Source: Xiamenia xianingshaonis
GTDB lineage: Bacteria > Actinomycetota > Coriobacteriia > Coriobacteriales > Eggerthellaceae
NCBI RefSeq assembly: GCF_017945865.1
Contig: NZ_CP072829.1
Coordinates: 1,860,001 to 1,924,000 of the forward strand
Direction of reading: 5' to 3'
Length of the DNA: 64,000 nucleotides
The position numbers and the translations under genes are program-made. The notes beneath the pieces were generated by a model, which ran no database searches, was not told where the DNA came from, and saw only the letters and a program-made list of their open reading frames with translations. Within the stretch, counting starts at the first letter, position 1. Every line of letters begins with the position of its first letter. Of this stretch, positions 1-9,400 are shown piece by piece.

Positions 1-517
1 CAATGCGGTCGAACGACCCGTCCACCAGCACGACGGGAATGCCCGTGGCGTCCTGCAATGCGTTGGCGTCCGAGATGTTCAAGCCCGAAAGCTCGACGCC
101 GGAAATGGAAAACACCAGCTGGACGTCTTGCTGCATGAGCATCTCGCGGTCTATTTGAGCGCCGTCTCCGATGGAGCCCATGTAGAGCAAGTCCCCCATT
201 TCGGGCGGAAGCAAGGCCAGCTGCTCTTCGTCCAGGCGCATGCCCGTGCCTGCCTGCTTGGACGGATCGAGCGAGAAGACGTAGATCTGAGCCAGCGGAG
301 ACGTGTAGTAAATGCGCTCCAGCGCGTTTGGCGTCGGGATGGTCAGTTCGCGGCCGGCGTCATCGACGATCTTGCGCTGGCTGCGAAAGATCTCGTCGCC
401 TGCTTCGGAGCGGCAGCCGGCAAGAGGCCCCAGGCCCAGGACCACGCCGGCTGCTCCAACAGCCTTCACGAACGTTCTTCTCGTCACCGAGGGATTTGAT
501 GAAGGGGTTCTGCTCAT
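1..517 (-). CDS. ABC transporter substrate-binding lipoprotein (partial, BtuF/FhuD-like)
   Basis: Only the first 172 codons lie in the window; the gene continues past base 1. The N-terminus has a twin-arginine motif (RRTFVK, about residue 13) followed by a hydrophobic stretch and a lipobox ending LAGC, so it should be a Tat-exported lipoprotein on the outer face of the membrane. The mature part opens with IVDDAGRELTIPTP, the usual start of type III periplasmic-binding proteins for iron-siderophore, heme or cobalamin. The ATG is preceded by AAGG overlapping the stop of the upstream gene only 7 bp away, so it is probably translated from the same mRNA as the two surface proteins behind it. The ligand cannot be told from this fragment. 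Confidence 0.8.
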   Translation of the reverse strand, partial: MSRTPSSNPSVTRRTFVKAVGAAGVVLGLGPLAGCRSEAGDEIFRSQRKIVDDAGRELTIPTPNALERIYYTSPLAQIYVFSLDPSKQAGTGMRLDEEQLALLPPEMGDLLYMGSIGDGAQIDREMLMQQDVQLVFSISGVELSGLNISDANALQDATGIPVVLVDGSFDRI

Positions 518-524
518 TGCTACC

Positions 525-3500
525 TTATTTCGTGTCGTCCCACAAGCCGCTGGCGTTCACGTGATACCTGCCGATCCAGGTGTTCGTGGCCATGGCGCCC
601 GAGCTGGTGAGATAGTAATTGCCCACCCAGCAGCTCTTTTGCATGGCACCGGAGCCGGAAGCGTAGTACCACGCACCGTCCACGGCGAACCAGCCGGTCT
701 TCATGGCGCCGGAGCCGGGAGTCAGGTAGTACCACGTTCCGCCGAGTTTCTTCCAGCCCTCGGCCATGGCGCCCGAGCTTCCGAGGTAGTACCACGTGCC
801 GCCGTCCTTGAGCCAGCCGGTCTGCATCGCGCCGGAGCCGGAGGCGTGGTACCACGAGCCGTCCACGGCGAACCAGCCGGTCTTCATGGCGCCCGAGCCG
901 GGGGCGAAGTAGTACCACGTTCCGTCGATCTTCTTCCAGCCTTCGGTCATGGCGCCGGAGCTTCCGAGGTAGTACCACTTCCCGCCGTCCTTGAGCCAGC
1001 CGGTCTGCATCGCGCCGGAGCCGGAGGCGTGGTACCACGAGCCGTCCACGGCGAACCAGCCGGTCTGCATCGCGCCGTTGCTCGGGGCGAAGTAATACCA
1101 GGCGCCGCCGATCTGCTCCCATCCCGTGACCATGGCGCCCGAGCTCTCGAAGTAGTACCACGAGCCGCCAAGCTTGGTCCAACCGGTCTGCGCATAGCCG
1201 TTCGCATCGAAGTGGTACCACGAGCCGCCTATCTCCAGCCATTGGTTTTTCACGTAGGTGTCGCCGTAGTGGAGCTTCCACTTGCCGTTGACCTTCTCCC
1301 ACGAGGCCTTTTCCGCCAGTTTGAACGTTCCGGTGTAAGCGCCCGTGAATATCCCGTTGGAGCCGCCCTTGATGGTGTAGGTCGCGGTGCCTTTGGCGAG
1401 GTCGTAGGAATAGGAAACCCGGTAGTCCGTGCCTTCGTCAAGCTTCGATCCCAGGTAATTCACCTGCGTGACCGGCGTGGGCTTGCTGCCTTCGTACAGG
1501 CCGTTTTTGTTGGGTTCTGCCAAAACAGGCTCGGCGATGAGCGTCAGGTCGGCCTTGATGGAGGGGTCGATGTAGAATTCCATGCCGTCGTTGCCTTGGA
1601 AGTTGGTGTACATCACGCCGGCAATATAGATCGACCCGATCGTTTTTTGCGTCGGCGAGCCGATGTTGTCCGGAACGGCCTGGCTGGCGTCGTTTTCCAC
1701 CACGAGGAAGCCGCGCTGCTCCACAACGCGGTTGCGGCGGTCGGTGAAGCGGTTGGCCTGAACGATGCCTTCGCTTTCGATGCCGGTGACCTGCGTGCCT
1801 ATTTCCTTGCCCCGATACGCCACTTTCACTTCAGGCACGATGGGATGTCCGGTATAGGGATAGGTCACCGCAATCTCTTGCTGGGTGTTCGGATCATTGA
1901 GAAGGACATACCGGGCGCTCTGCCAGGGCTTCCAGCCTGTGGGCGTGAGGATTTGGGTGGGATGGGCGTTGTCAGAACCGCCGCCAGGCTCTTCCGTGTC
2001 CCAGTTCATGGGAACGCGCTGGATGTAGAAGGCGCCGGTGCCGGTGCCTTCCACATGGGGAGCGTTCGGCGTCGCCGTCACGGTAAGGGTGTAGCCGCCG
2101 GCGTTCACCATGGCGCCGTCGACCAGATCGGGGTCACCAGGGTTCGATCCTTTCGACACGCTCACCGTGTATTCGGACGGGTCCACGCGCACGTCGCCGT
2201 TCATGACGGAAACGTCGCTTGACGTCACGACATGCTTGTTCCAGTCGAAGACAACGGCATCCGCCGATACGCGGAAGTTGGCAAGCGACCCTTTGCCGAT
2301 GCGGTACGTGCCTGTGGTCTGGCCGGTATAGGCGCCGATGCCCTGGATGGCAGCCACATAGCCGTCGCCCATGTCCACAGCCGTTTCCTGAGGAACAACG
2401 CAAAAGTCCACGTTCTGCTTCAGCTGCTTGCCTCCAACGACGACGTTCATCGTGGGAATCGCCCCAGGAACGCCAAGCCACGCTGCAGGAGCGGCACAGC
2501 TCACCGCAGCGCCGTCGATCGATACGGGATTCTGGGCAACCCCGCCCGCTTCCCCGTTCAAAACAGGGAAGCCGCCGTTCACCGTGGAAGGCGTCGGCAG
2601 CACGAAATACGTGCTCCAGTCGAAATCGTCGCCGTTGCGGTTGAGGATTCCAATCGGCGTCAAGCCCTGGTATTCCGAACCGCTCAGCACTTCATTGTTT
2701 TTGAGCTGCGAAACGCTGACGACGGCATTGACGCCTTCCATGTTCTCGAAGGCGATTTGGTTCGCATTGGCCTCGTTGGCGTCATGGACCAAGTTGGCAA
2801 GGGCGACGCAGTCGTACACGACGCCATCCTCGTTCAGGCCGGCGATGTTGCGGGTACGGCCGCCAAGGGAGTACAGCTGGCCGACGTTCATGCACGAATA
2901 CGCCTGCGACCGGGGCGTCTTGTCGCTGTTGTCGTCGTTTTTATACTGCTGCAGCGCACCCGCTATGCCGCCGCAATGATAGCCGGAATTCTGGCTGAAC
3001 TTCCCGGTCGAGGCGTTGTAAAAGCCGGTGCCGACATTGCCGGTGTTCATGCAGAAGGCGATGTCGCCATAGGAAGAGCCTGCAACGCCGCCCACCATGG
3101 GCTTGTTGGCTCGGGCGCCTGCCACCCAGCATTCGTTTTGGGGGTTCATGCGACCGTTCGAGCACCCGTAAACGACGGTATAGCTGCCCGCACGCCCCAC
3201 AACGCCGCCGACGGCCACATAGCCTTGAACGTTGCCGGTGTTGGTGCAGCGAGAGAGCGTGACCGTGTTTTTAGCAGAAACTCCCTCGTCGTCAACGGTA
3301 GCCATGCCGTTGTAACCGGTCAAAGTAGACGGCGCGTGCAGGCCGCCCACGACGCCGCTGACGCTTGAACCGTGGTCGGAGGAGATCGAACCGGAATTCG
3401 CAAGGCTGCTTGCGTTTCCTCGCACATAGCCGGCCACGCCGCCGATGTTCCCCGAAAGGACGTACATGTCGGACCACAGGCCCGATCCCATGTTTTTAGG

Positions 3501-4562
3501 GGTGTTCACCGTCACCGTGCCGCTGTTGGAGCAATCGCTGAACGACCCGTACAGCTTTGGCGAGTTCTTGTCGAGCGTGGCATCCACAGAACCTGCGCTG
3601 CCGGCCACGCCGCCGATGTTCCAAACGGTGTAGGCCAAATCGCCCGAGGCATAGCCGCCGAGGGCGGAAACGCTCACCGATGCGGCGTTGGCGTTGTCCG
3701 TCATGTCTCCGGTGCCAAGGCCCACCACGCCGCCGACGTTCATGATCAGTACGGGAACGCTTTCAGTGGCGTCGGCATTGGCAGTGACGACAACGCTCGA
3801 TTGCTTGGTCGTCGAGCAGTTCGTCACATCGCCTCCGGCATTGCCCGCCACCAGGCCGATGTTTTGCGCGAGCACTGCTTTGTCGGTCGTCACCTTGACC
3901 GTGCAGGAATTCATGACGACGTTCTTGATGACGGAGTCTTTCGCAGTCGTGCCGAACAGGCCGATGTTGCCGACCTCCTCGGCGTTGACGATGTTGAGGC
4001 CCGCAATGGTGTTGCCGCCGCCGTCGAAGGTGCCGGCAAAGACATTGCCGTCCGCTCCGATGGGGCAGGTGGTCTCTCCGCGGAAATTCAGCGGGGTGGC
4101 GAGCGTGACCGTGCAGCCCTTGAAGTCGACCGGGCCGCTCACGCCCTCGACTTTGGCGGTGCCGTTGACCAAGTTGGCGAAGCCGGCAAAGTCTGCCTGG
4201 GTGGACAGCACGTACGTGCCCGCCTGGGCCGGCGAGGTGTACCAATCGTAGGTCGGACTGGGAAGGGCCAGCCTTGCAAGGTCTGAAACGCGGTTTCCGT
4301 CGGCACGCTCTTCGGACTGCTCGGCTTGGCCCGCCTCGACCTGCTGGTCGGCTTCGCTGGCAACGGATGCAACGGGCGCACCCTGATCGGCCTCGGCGTC
4401 GGAGGCGAAGGCGGCAGCGGGCGTCATGGACACGCACAGCGAAGCCGTGACCAGCAATCGCCCAACGGAGCCGAGCCTGCTTTTCGCCGAGGCGAGACTC
4501 GGCATCTCCTGACGTGGCATCTTACGCGTCTGAAGCCTTTGGTTGTCGTCGCTTTGCGTCAT
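525..4562 (-). CDS. Large secreted repeat protein with C-terminal cell-wall-binding repeats
   Basis: 1,345 residues. A signal peptide lies at about residues 30-55 (LLVTASLCVSMTPAAAFA), after a charged leader. Residues about 110-640 contain GLUG-like repeats (recurring NIGGVAG / GGVVG phrases) of the kind that form a beta-solenoid. This is followed by Ig-like stretches and then at least ten 20-residue cell-wall-binding repeats of the form GGxWYYFxxSGAMxTGW, ending in a HVNASGLW module shared with other proteins here. The start has AAAGGAAG eight bases upstream. It lies 85 bp downstream of another surface gene and 7 bp before a substrate-binding lipoprotein, so an adhesin or ligand-capture role is plausible but not shown. 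The wall repeats are nearly identical at DNA level in 180-bp blocks. Confidence 0.85.
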   Translation of the reverse strand: MTQSDDNQRLQTRKMPRQEMPSLASAKSRLGSVGRLLVTASLCVSMTPAAAFASDAEADQGAPVASVASEADQQVEAGQAEQSEERADGNRVSDLARLALPSPTYDWYTSPAQAGTYVLSTQADFAGFANLVNGTAKVEGVSGPVDFKGCTVTLATPLNFRGETTCPIGADGNVFAGTFDGGGNTIAGLNIVNAEEVGNIGLFGTTAKDSVIKNVVMNSCTVKVTTDKAVLAQNIGLVAGNAGGDVTNCSTTKQSSVVVTANADATESVPVLIMNVGGVVGLGTGDMTDNANAASVSVSALGGYASGDLAYTVWNIGGVAGSAGSVDATLDKNSPKLYGSFSDCSNSGTVTVNTPKNMGSGLWSDMYVLSGNIGGVAGYVRGNASSLANSGSISSDHGSSVSGVVGGLHAPSTLTGYNGMATVDDEGVSAKNTVTLSRCTNTGNVQGYVAVGGVVGRAGSYTVVYGCSNGRMNPQNECWVAGARANKPMVGGVAGSSYGDIAFCMNTGNVGTGFYNASTGKFSQNSGYHCGGIAGALQQYKNDDNSDKTPRSQAYSCMNVGQLYSLGGRTRNIAGLNEDGVVYDCVALANLVHDANEANANQIAFENMEGVNAVVSVSQLKNNEVLSGSEYQGLTPIGILNRNGDDFDWSTYFVLPTPSTVNGGFPVLNGEAGGVAQNPVSIDGAAVSCAAPAAWLGVPGAIPTMNVVVGGKQLKQNVDFCVVPQETAVDMGDGYVAAIQGIGAYTGQTTGTYRIGKGSLANFRVSADAVVFDWNKHVVTSSDVSVMNGDVRVDPSEYTVSVSKGSNPGDPDLVDGAMVNAGGYTLTVTATPNAPHVEGTGTGAFYIQRVPMNWDTEEPGGGSDNAHPTQILTPTGWKPWQSARYVLLNDPNTQQEIAVTYPYTGHPIVPEVKVAYRGKEIGTQVTGIESEGIVQANRFTDRRNRVVEQRGFLVVENDASQAVPDNIGSPTQKTIGSIYIAGVMYTNFQGNDGMEFYIDPSIKADLTLIAEPVLAEPNKNGLYEGSKPTPVTQVNYLGSKLDEGTDYRVSYSYDLAKGTATYTIKGGSNGIFTGAYTGTFKLAEKASWEKVNGKWKLHYGDTYVKNQWLEIGGSWYHFDANGYAQTGWTKLGGSWYYFESSGAMVTGWEQIGGAWYYFAPSNGAMQTGWFAVDGSWYHASGSGAMQTGWLKDGGKWYYLGSSGAMTEGWKKIDGTWYYFAPGSGAMKTGWFAVDGSWYHASGSGAMQTGWLKDGGTWYYLGSSGAMAEGWKKLGGTWYYLTPGSGAMKTGWFAVDGAWYYASGSGAMQKSCWVGNYYLTSSGAMATNTWIGRYHVNASGLWDDTK

Positions 4563-4647
4563 ATGACTTCCTTTCTGTTCCTGTTCGCCAAGCGGTGCAA
4601 TGGCGTTTTTACCGATGGGTGCCGTGTTGAAACGGCGGGTTGGGGGC

Positions 4648-6972
4648 TTAGCCTTGTTTCGATGGCGCTGCTTTCTGCGTGGGTATCAAAGGCCTCGTTT
4701 GCCGGCGATACCACCAAACAGCCTGAACGCCGCCGACGGCCATGGTGCAGGCGCCCAACGGCGCGGTGAGTGACAGCAAGGGGTTGTCCACGACGACGGC
4801 CTCGGCCTCATGATGGTATTTCTGAGGAAGCTGGTACACTTTGAAGGTGCCTTTTTGGCCGCCTCCTCCCTGCTCTTCCCCTTTGGAGCCTTCAGGCTCG
4901 CCGCCGCTTTCTTCGGAAGCGTCGCTTGCCGGCTGGTCTGCGGAAGCTTCAGCGGCTTCAGAGTCTGCAGCGTCCGCCTGGCCGACGAGCGGCCCGTTCG
5001 ACAGGTGCACGTGGCTTGCGCTTCCAGAACCCGACCCCAAGCCTTGGCTCGAGGCCGCGCTGCCGCCCCCCGAAGACGAGCCGTTGCCGCCCGTAGACGC
5101 GCCGCTGCCGCTGCCGGCACCGTTCGCGGCCTTTTCCTTCTCGCCGTCGGCGGCGTTCGCGTCGCCCTGTTCTGTCCCTTCGTCTCCGGACCCGCCGTTG
5201 GTGGCGTTGTTGGAAGGGCCGTCGGTGCTGCTGGTGCCCTCGTCGCTTCCGCCCGGAGGAAGCAGGCCTTCCGAGCCGGTCAGGCACACGTATATATCGG
5301 TGATCCATTTGATCATATAATTGGCCGACTGGTCTCCGATGCCGACGGCGCCGCACACCAGCCGAAACCGCGTGGCGTCGTTCATCTCGTCGGGCTGGGG
5401 CAGCGAATAGACCTTCGTCGTGTAAGACTCGAGCGCAAGGATAGGAAACACCTGCTCAGCGCCGACCTGTCGGTTCGAGTCGTCATTGGCGTTGGGGTAG
5501 TAGTAGTGGGACTGGTTGAACAGGTAGTCGGCGGTGATGAGCGCGCCGACGCCGTCATGGGCGCTGTAGACCTCCACGTTGTCTATGCCGGCCACGTCGA
5601 TGCCGGCAAGGTTCAGCACCTGCGCAAGTCCGGCGCCGCGAGCCGTGGTCGTGTAGGCAGTGCCCCCAGAGCCGAACGTGGTGTAGGTTTTCGTGTCCGT
5701 ATAGAGGCTTTCGAGGTCGGCGACGGTCAAAGTCTTCCTGATGACCCAGTTGGGGTCGTCGGGATTGGAGGCGTCAGGCCGCGGCAGCTCGCCGTAGTAG
5801 GCATAAACGTGCAGTTCGCTTTGGGGCGCATAGTCGGGGTTCGTTTCTTCGTCAGGGCTGCTGTAGGTCACCGTGGTGCTCGCCTGCACGGCGGTGCCGG
5901 TCAGCGTTGCGGCAGAATAGCAGGTCAGCGTCACTTTGCAGGGCTCGAAAGGCCGAAACTGCCCGGTGTATTCTTCCACGTACGCAACTTCGGTGTCGTC
6001 CACGTACCACTGCACATCGCCCAAGCCTTCGACCTGCGACGACAGCGACCCGTCGCGCGTGTCGTAGACGGTCTCTTCGTTCGTTGCGCTGTCCACGACC
6101 GTGACCTGCGCATAGAACTGCTCCAAGGCGGTGTCGAGCGGCGCTTCGAAGCCGTAGCCGCCATAGGTGGCGGGAGTGCCGTCGGGATAGAGCAGCGTGA
6201 TGCCGCTCACGTACAGGCTTGCAGATTGCCCGGTAATGACAACGGGAACAGAGCACACGACTTCGACCCCGTCGACGCAGTATTCGGCCGGCAGGTAGGC
6301 TTCGATGGTGACGTTGCCGTCGGACAGCGCCTGCACGACGCCGTCTGCGCCGACGGTGGCCACAGACGAGTCGCTCGAACGCCATTCCACGTGGCTGCCC
6401 GAAGGATCCTCGTCCCAGTTGTCGTATTCAACGACGGCGACCAGCTGCATGGTGCCGCCCTTGCTCGAGATGGCAGGCTTGCCGTTCGCGTCGAAATTGA
6501 TGGCGTAGTTGGTGTTGCCGACCTCCGTCAGCGTGCCGTCGAGATTGTCTTTCTCGTACACCTGAAGGCCGTTCACTTTCGGATCGGCGGGTTCCGCTGC
6601 ATCCCCCGATTCGTCGCCTTCCGGTTCGCCGGTTTCAGGATCGCCAGCGCCAGACCCGTCGCCTTCCGGTTCGCCAGCGCCGGGGTCGGGAGTGGCGGGG
6701 TCAGCGGCTCCAGGGTCAGGCGTTTCGGGGTTGGTGTCAGGCGTTTCGGGGTCGGGATTGGTGTCTGTTTCAGTACTTGGTTCTGGTTCAGACGGTTCGG
6801 CAGGCTCAGCATCAGGTGTTGGCTCCGCAGCCCAGGCGACCTGCCCGAACTGCTGGATGCTTGTGGCTGCAAACAAGGAACAGGGGCAATACAGCGCCAA
6901 GAAGCACGCGAGCAGCAGCGCAAAGACGCGTCTTTTGGCCGTGCGGCTCGGTATATGCATATTATTCTTCAA
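4648..6972 (-). CDS. Membrane-anchored surface protein with Ig-like (BIG2) and molybdopterin-fold-like domains
   Basis: 774 residues. A TTG start is chosen because GAGAGGA lies 8 bases upstream; the next ATG (at 6960) would be 20 bases away. A signal peptide is followed by an acidic Pro/Thr/Glu linker (about 50-130), then a BIG2 domain (VEWRSSDSSVATVGADGVV). Residues about 385-560 follow the pattern of a sulfite-oxidase-type molybdopterin-binding fold (AGLAQVLNLAGI ... FRLVCGAV ... MIKWITDIYV) but with no recognisable cofactor site, so this is a fold resemblance only. A Gly/Ser/Glu-rich stretch precedes a C-terminal membrane helix (about 730-755) and basic tail. There is no LPxTG motif. The same domain occurs twice in the protein at 7154-9061. 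It is likely the first gene of an operon with the next two. Confidence 0.75.
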   Translation of the reverse strand: MKNNMHIPSRTAKRRVFALLLACFLALYCPCSLFAATSIQQFGQVAWAAEPTPDAEPAEPSEPEPSTETDTNPDPETPDTNPETPDPGAADPATPDPGAGEPEGDGSGAGDPETGEPEGDESGDAAEPADPKVNGLQVYEKDNLDGTLTEVGNTNYAINFDANGKPAISSKGGTMQLVAVVEYDNWDEDPSGSHVEWRSSDSSVATVGADGVVQALSDGNVTIEAYLPAEYCVDGVEVVCSVPVVITGQSASLYVSGITLLYPDGTPATYGGYGFEAPLDTALEQFYAQVTVVDSATNEETVYDTRDGSLSSQVEGLGDVQWYVDDTEVAYVEEYTGQFRPFEPCKVTLTCYSAATLTGTAVQASTTVTYSSPDEETNPDYAPQSELHVYAYYGELPRPDASNPDDPNWVIRKTLTVADLESLYTDTKTYTTFGSGGTAYTTTARGAGLAQVLNLAGIDVAGIDNVEVYSAHDGVGALITADYLFNQSHYYYPNANDDSNRQVGAEQVFPILALESYTTKVYSLPQPDEMNDATRFRLVCGAVGIGDQSANYMIKWITDIYVCLTGSEGLLPPGGSDEGTSSTDGPSNNATNGGSGDEGTEQGDANAADGEKEKAANGAGSGSGASTGGNGSSSGGGSAASSQGLGSGSGSASHVHLSNGPLVGQADAADSEAAEASADQPASDASEESGGEPEGSKGEEQGGGGQKGTFKVYQLPQKYHHEAEAVVVDNPLLSLTAPLGACTMAVGGVQAVWWYRRQTRPLIPTQKAAPSKQG

Positions 6973-7016
6973 GAAGAATATCCTCTCATAAAGATATACT
7001 GCTTTAAGAATAATAC
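6960..7016 (-). promoter_or_regulatory. Promoter region with TATTATTCTT motif and palindrome over the start codon
   Basis: The 10-mer TATTATTCTT occurs at 6960-6969 and, on the other strand, at 7006-7015. The perfect palindrome ATTCTTC-AA-GAAGAAT (6964-6979) covers the TTG start codon of the surface gene and abuts its GAGAGGA ribosome-binding site. A plausible -10 (TATATC) lies between the two copies. The same 10-mer is upstream of the surface gene at 7154-9061, which suggests a shared operator; the regulator is unknown. Confidence 0.45.
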
Positions 7017-7076
7017 TTTTTCGCTGATAAATGAAGCGATCGTGCGCAAAGGGATCCAGAAATGACGGTTTCGGTC

Positions 7077-7107
7077 ATAAAAAGGACCCGGCTGTGCGCC
7101 GGGTCCT
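7077..7107 (-). terminator. Rho-independent terminator of the 7154-9061 gene
   Basis: Perfect 10-bp stem AGGACCCGGC / GCCGGGTCCT with a 5-base loop; on the minus strand it is followed by TTTTTAT. It lies 47 bp after the stop codon. Confidence 0.85.
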
Positions 7108-7153
7108 GTTCTGCGAAGCGATTATCGCGGAGCCGCTTGCGAAATGGGCGAGA

Positions 7154-9061
7154 TTACCTCACCCACGCGCCAGAAGCGTTCACGTAATAGCCGTCCACAA
7201 CGGTGCTGGCAGCCATAACGCCGCTGCTGTAGCTGTAGTACCACGTGTTGCCGACCTGGTACCAGCCGGTCTTCATAGACCCGTTGCCCGGAGTCAGGTA
7301 GTACCACTCGCCGCCGACCTTCTGCCAGCCGTCAAGCATGGCGCCGAAGGTGCCGTCGTGGTTCGCGCTCAGCAGGTACCAGTCGCCGCCGTTCAAGAGC
7401 CAGCCAGAGCGCATGGCGCACTCGGTGCCCTTGTCAGAGGCGGTATTGAAGTAGTACCACTCGCCATCCAGAGACTTCCAGCCCGTCGCGGCAGCGCATT
7501 CGGTGCCCTTGTCGGAAGCGGTGTTGAAGTAGTACCAGGAACCGCCGATCTTCTGCCAGTCGGTCAGAGCCCAGCCGGCCTTGTCAAAGTAGTACCACTG
7601 CCCGCCAATGCGCTTCCAGGTGTTGGCAGGCCAAGAGCCGTCGGCTTCTTCGTACCACCACTTGCCATTGGACTTGACCCAATGGGCTTTCTGAGCGGCA
7701 GGCTCAGACGCAGGCTTCGTCGTGGGTTCGGTCGTGGGCTTCGTCGTGGGCGCAGGCTTGGCCGTGTTGAACGTGGGAACGGTCACCTGAATGACATTGA
7801 TCTGCCTGCACCGGACAGCACTGCCATCAGGAATCTCCATTACGCCAGGAGCCATGCCCTGTATGTTGCCAGGAGCTTCGCTCGTGTCGGCCTTGGCGAT
7901 GTTGACCTGCTCTGCGGCAGAAGCGGTCGTCTCGATAGTGGATCTATTGCCTTTGACGCCGATAACGGGCTCCACCTTGACCGCGCCTGCGGTGTCGGTG
8001 ATGGTCACGCTCGCGTCGGTATTGGGATAGAACAGCCCGTTCTTCATGTCGCCCCAGACCAGCTCGCCGGTGCTGAACACCTTGGCGTTGGGGTCATGGG
8101 AATTGACACCCGACTGGAACACCATAGTGGTATCGTCGGTGACGGGAATCTTAGCGTAGTCGAACAGCGAGGTGAGCGGCACATAGGTGACCGCGGTGTA
8201 CACCCGCACGCCGCCATGGGTGGTATTCACGAGATTGGAGACGGGATCGCCATCGGTGACGACCAGGCTGTTGAACTGATCTTCGGTAAGCTCGACGGTC
8301 TTTTCGCCCGACCCGTCGGCCGCCGTGGCATGAACGGTGAGGTAGGCCGGCTCTGCCGGAACCGGATCGATGACGGTGACGGTAGCGATGTTTTGGGTCA
8401 TGGCCGTCTTGCCCCCAGGAAGTTCCGTTGCGTCAGGAAGCATGCCTTGCAGGTTGATCGGAGCCATGCTTGTATCGGCATTGGCAAGGTTGGCTTTCAC
8501 TGCGTCAGCAGCAGTCGTCCCAATAGAGCTTTTGCCGGCCTTGACGCCGAGAACGGGCTCCACCTTGACCGCGCCCGTGGTGTCGGTGATAGTCGCGCTG
8601 GCGTCGGTGTTGGGATAGAACACGCCCTTCTTCATGTCGCCCCAGGTAAACTGAGAGCTGAATACCTTGGCATTGGGATCGTTCTCGTCGTAGGCCGACT
8701 GGAACACGACGGTGGCATCGTCGGCAACGGAAAGCTTGGCATAGTCGAACAGCGAGTCGAGCGGCACGTAGGTGGCGGCCGTGGCCACCTGTACACCGCG
8801 CATCGTGCTGACTATGTTAGAGACGGGATCGCCGTCGGTGACGACCAGAGCGTTGAACTCTTCTTCCGTCATGGTTTGGCGCCCTAGTTCTTCCTCGCCG
8901 CCATCAGCGGTTTTCTGCTTATGGATGACGGTGAGGTAGGCATCGGCAGCAAAGGCTTGCGTTGGCGCGGTCGACGCAAGGCCGCACGCCAGAAGCATGG
9001 CGACCAACGCAGTCATACAGACCGCAAGGATGCCCCCTTTTCTTTTCTTGATGCGTTGCAT
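7154..9061 (-). CDS. Secreted protein with two molybdopterin-fold-like domains and cell-wall-binding repeats
   Basis: 635 residues from the ATG at 9061, chosen because GAAAGGAG lies 9 bases upstream; an in-frame ATG at 9109 has no such site. A signal peptide (cleavage near AFAADAYL) is followed by two homologous units of about 190 residues. Each opens with a beta strand plus FNxLVVTDGDPVSN, then TYVPLxSLFDYAK, a FYPNTDAS phrase and VEPVxGVK. This matches the order of the domain in the surface protein at 4648-6972. A Thr/Lys/Pro linker leads to about six wall-binding repeats and a C-terminal GYYVNASGAWVR module. It has its own promoter and terminator. The ligand of the duplicated domain is unknown. 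Confidence 0.8.
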   Translation of the reverse strand: MQRIKKRKGGILAVCMTALVAMLLACGLASTAPTQAFAADAYLTVIHKQKTADGGEEELGRQTMTEEEFNALVVTDGDPVSNIVSTMRGVQVATAATYVPLDSLFDYAKLSVADDATVVFQSAYDENDPNAKVFSSQFTWGDMKKGVFYPNTDASATITDTTGAVKVEPVLGVKAGKSSIGTTAADAVKANLANADTSMAPINLQGMLPDATELPGGKTAMTQNIATVTVIDPVPAEPAYLTVHATAADGSGEKTVELTEDQFNSLVVTDGDPVSNLVNTTHGGVRVYTAVTYVPLTSLFDYAKIPVTDDTTMVFQSGVNSHDPNAKVFSTGELVWGDMKNGLFYPNTDASVTITDTAGAVKVEPVIGVKGNRSTIETTASAAEQVNIAKADTSEAPGNIQGMAPGVMEIPDGSAVRCRQINVIQVTVPTFNTAKPAPTTKPTTEPTTKPASEPAAQKAHWVKSNGKWWYEEADGSWPANTWKRIGGQWYYFDKAGWALTDWQKIGGSWYYFNTASDKGTECAAATGWKSLDGEWYYFNTASDKGTECAMRSGWLLNGGDWYLLSANHDGTFGAMLDGWQKVGGEWYYLTPGNGSMKTGWYQVGNTWYYSYSSGVMAASTVVDGYYVNASGAWVR

Positions 9062-9093
9062 GACTAGATACTCCTTTCTGTGGCGATGCACCT

Positions 9094-9137
9094 TGAGTAT
9101 TATACTCATACAAGTATATTATTCTTCTTCAAGAATA
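9094..9137 (-). promoter_or_regulatory. Promoter with two palindromes upstream of the surface gene
   Basis: TGAGTATTATACTCA (9094-9108) is a perfect palindrome that contains a consensus -10 hexamer TATAAT on the minus strand (9099-9104). Next to it TATTCTT-cttc-AAGAATA (9120-9137) is a second inverted repeat overlapping the shared 10-mer TATTATTCTT (9117-9126). A repressor bound to the first palindrome would cover the -10 box. Confidence 0.55.
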
Positions 9138-9400
9138 CAATGGGCAATTTGCCATTCCTTCGAAGCCCTCCCCGCCGCCCCGGGCGCCGCCTGGCGTTCG
9201 CCTGAGCGTCGAGGCGTCTTTCCCGCCGGATTTCGATAGGCGAACGAAGTACCATACAGGGGACAAGCAGCAGCACGGCAGCTGCCCGGCACAGCCGATG
9301 ACAACGCCTCGTGCGAGGCGCTTCGGCTTGGCGGCGTCGTTTGCTGAAGGAAGGGGCCGACCGGGCGGGCCGACCGGCGCGGAGAAGCAGCCTGCGCCGC
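9138..9400. other. Non-coding stretch after ecfT
   Basis: No convincing gene: reading frames here are GC-driven shadows without start signals. A small perfect hairpin CGCCTCG-tg-CGAGGCG (9305-9320), followed on the minus strand by TTGT, may act as a weak terminator for ecfT. Confidence 0.4.

Noticed and set aside
312-2222. Long open frame on the plus strand opposite the repeat protein, full of PAGLHGAGAG-like repeats
   Set aside because: It is the antisense of the wall-binding repeats; it has no ribosome-binding site, and its repeats follow from the coding strand.
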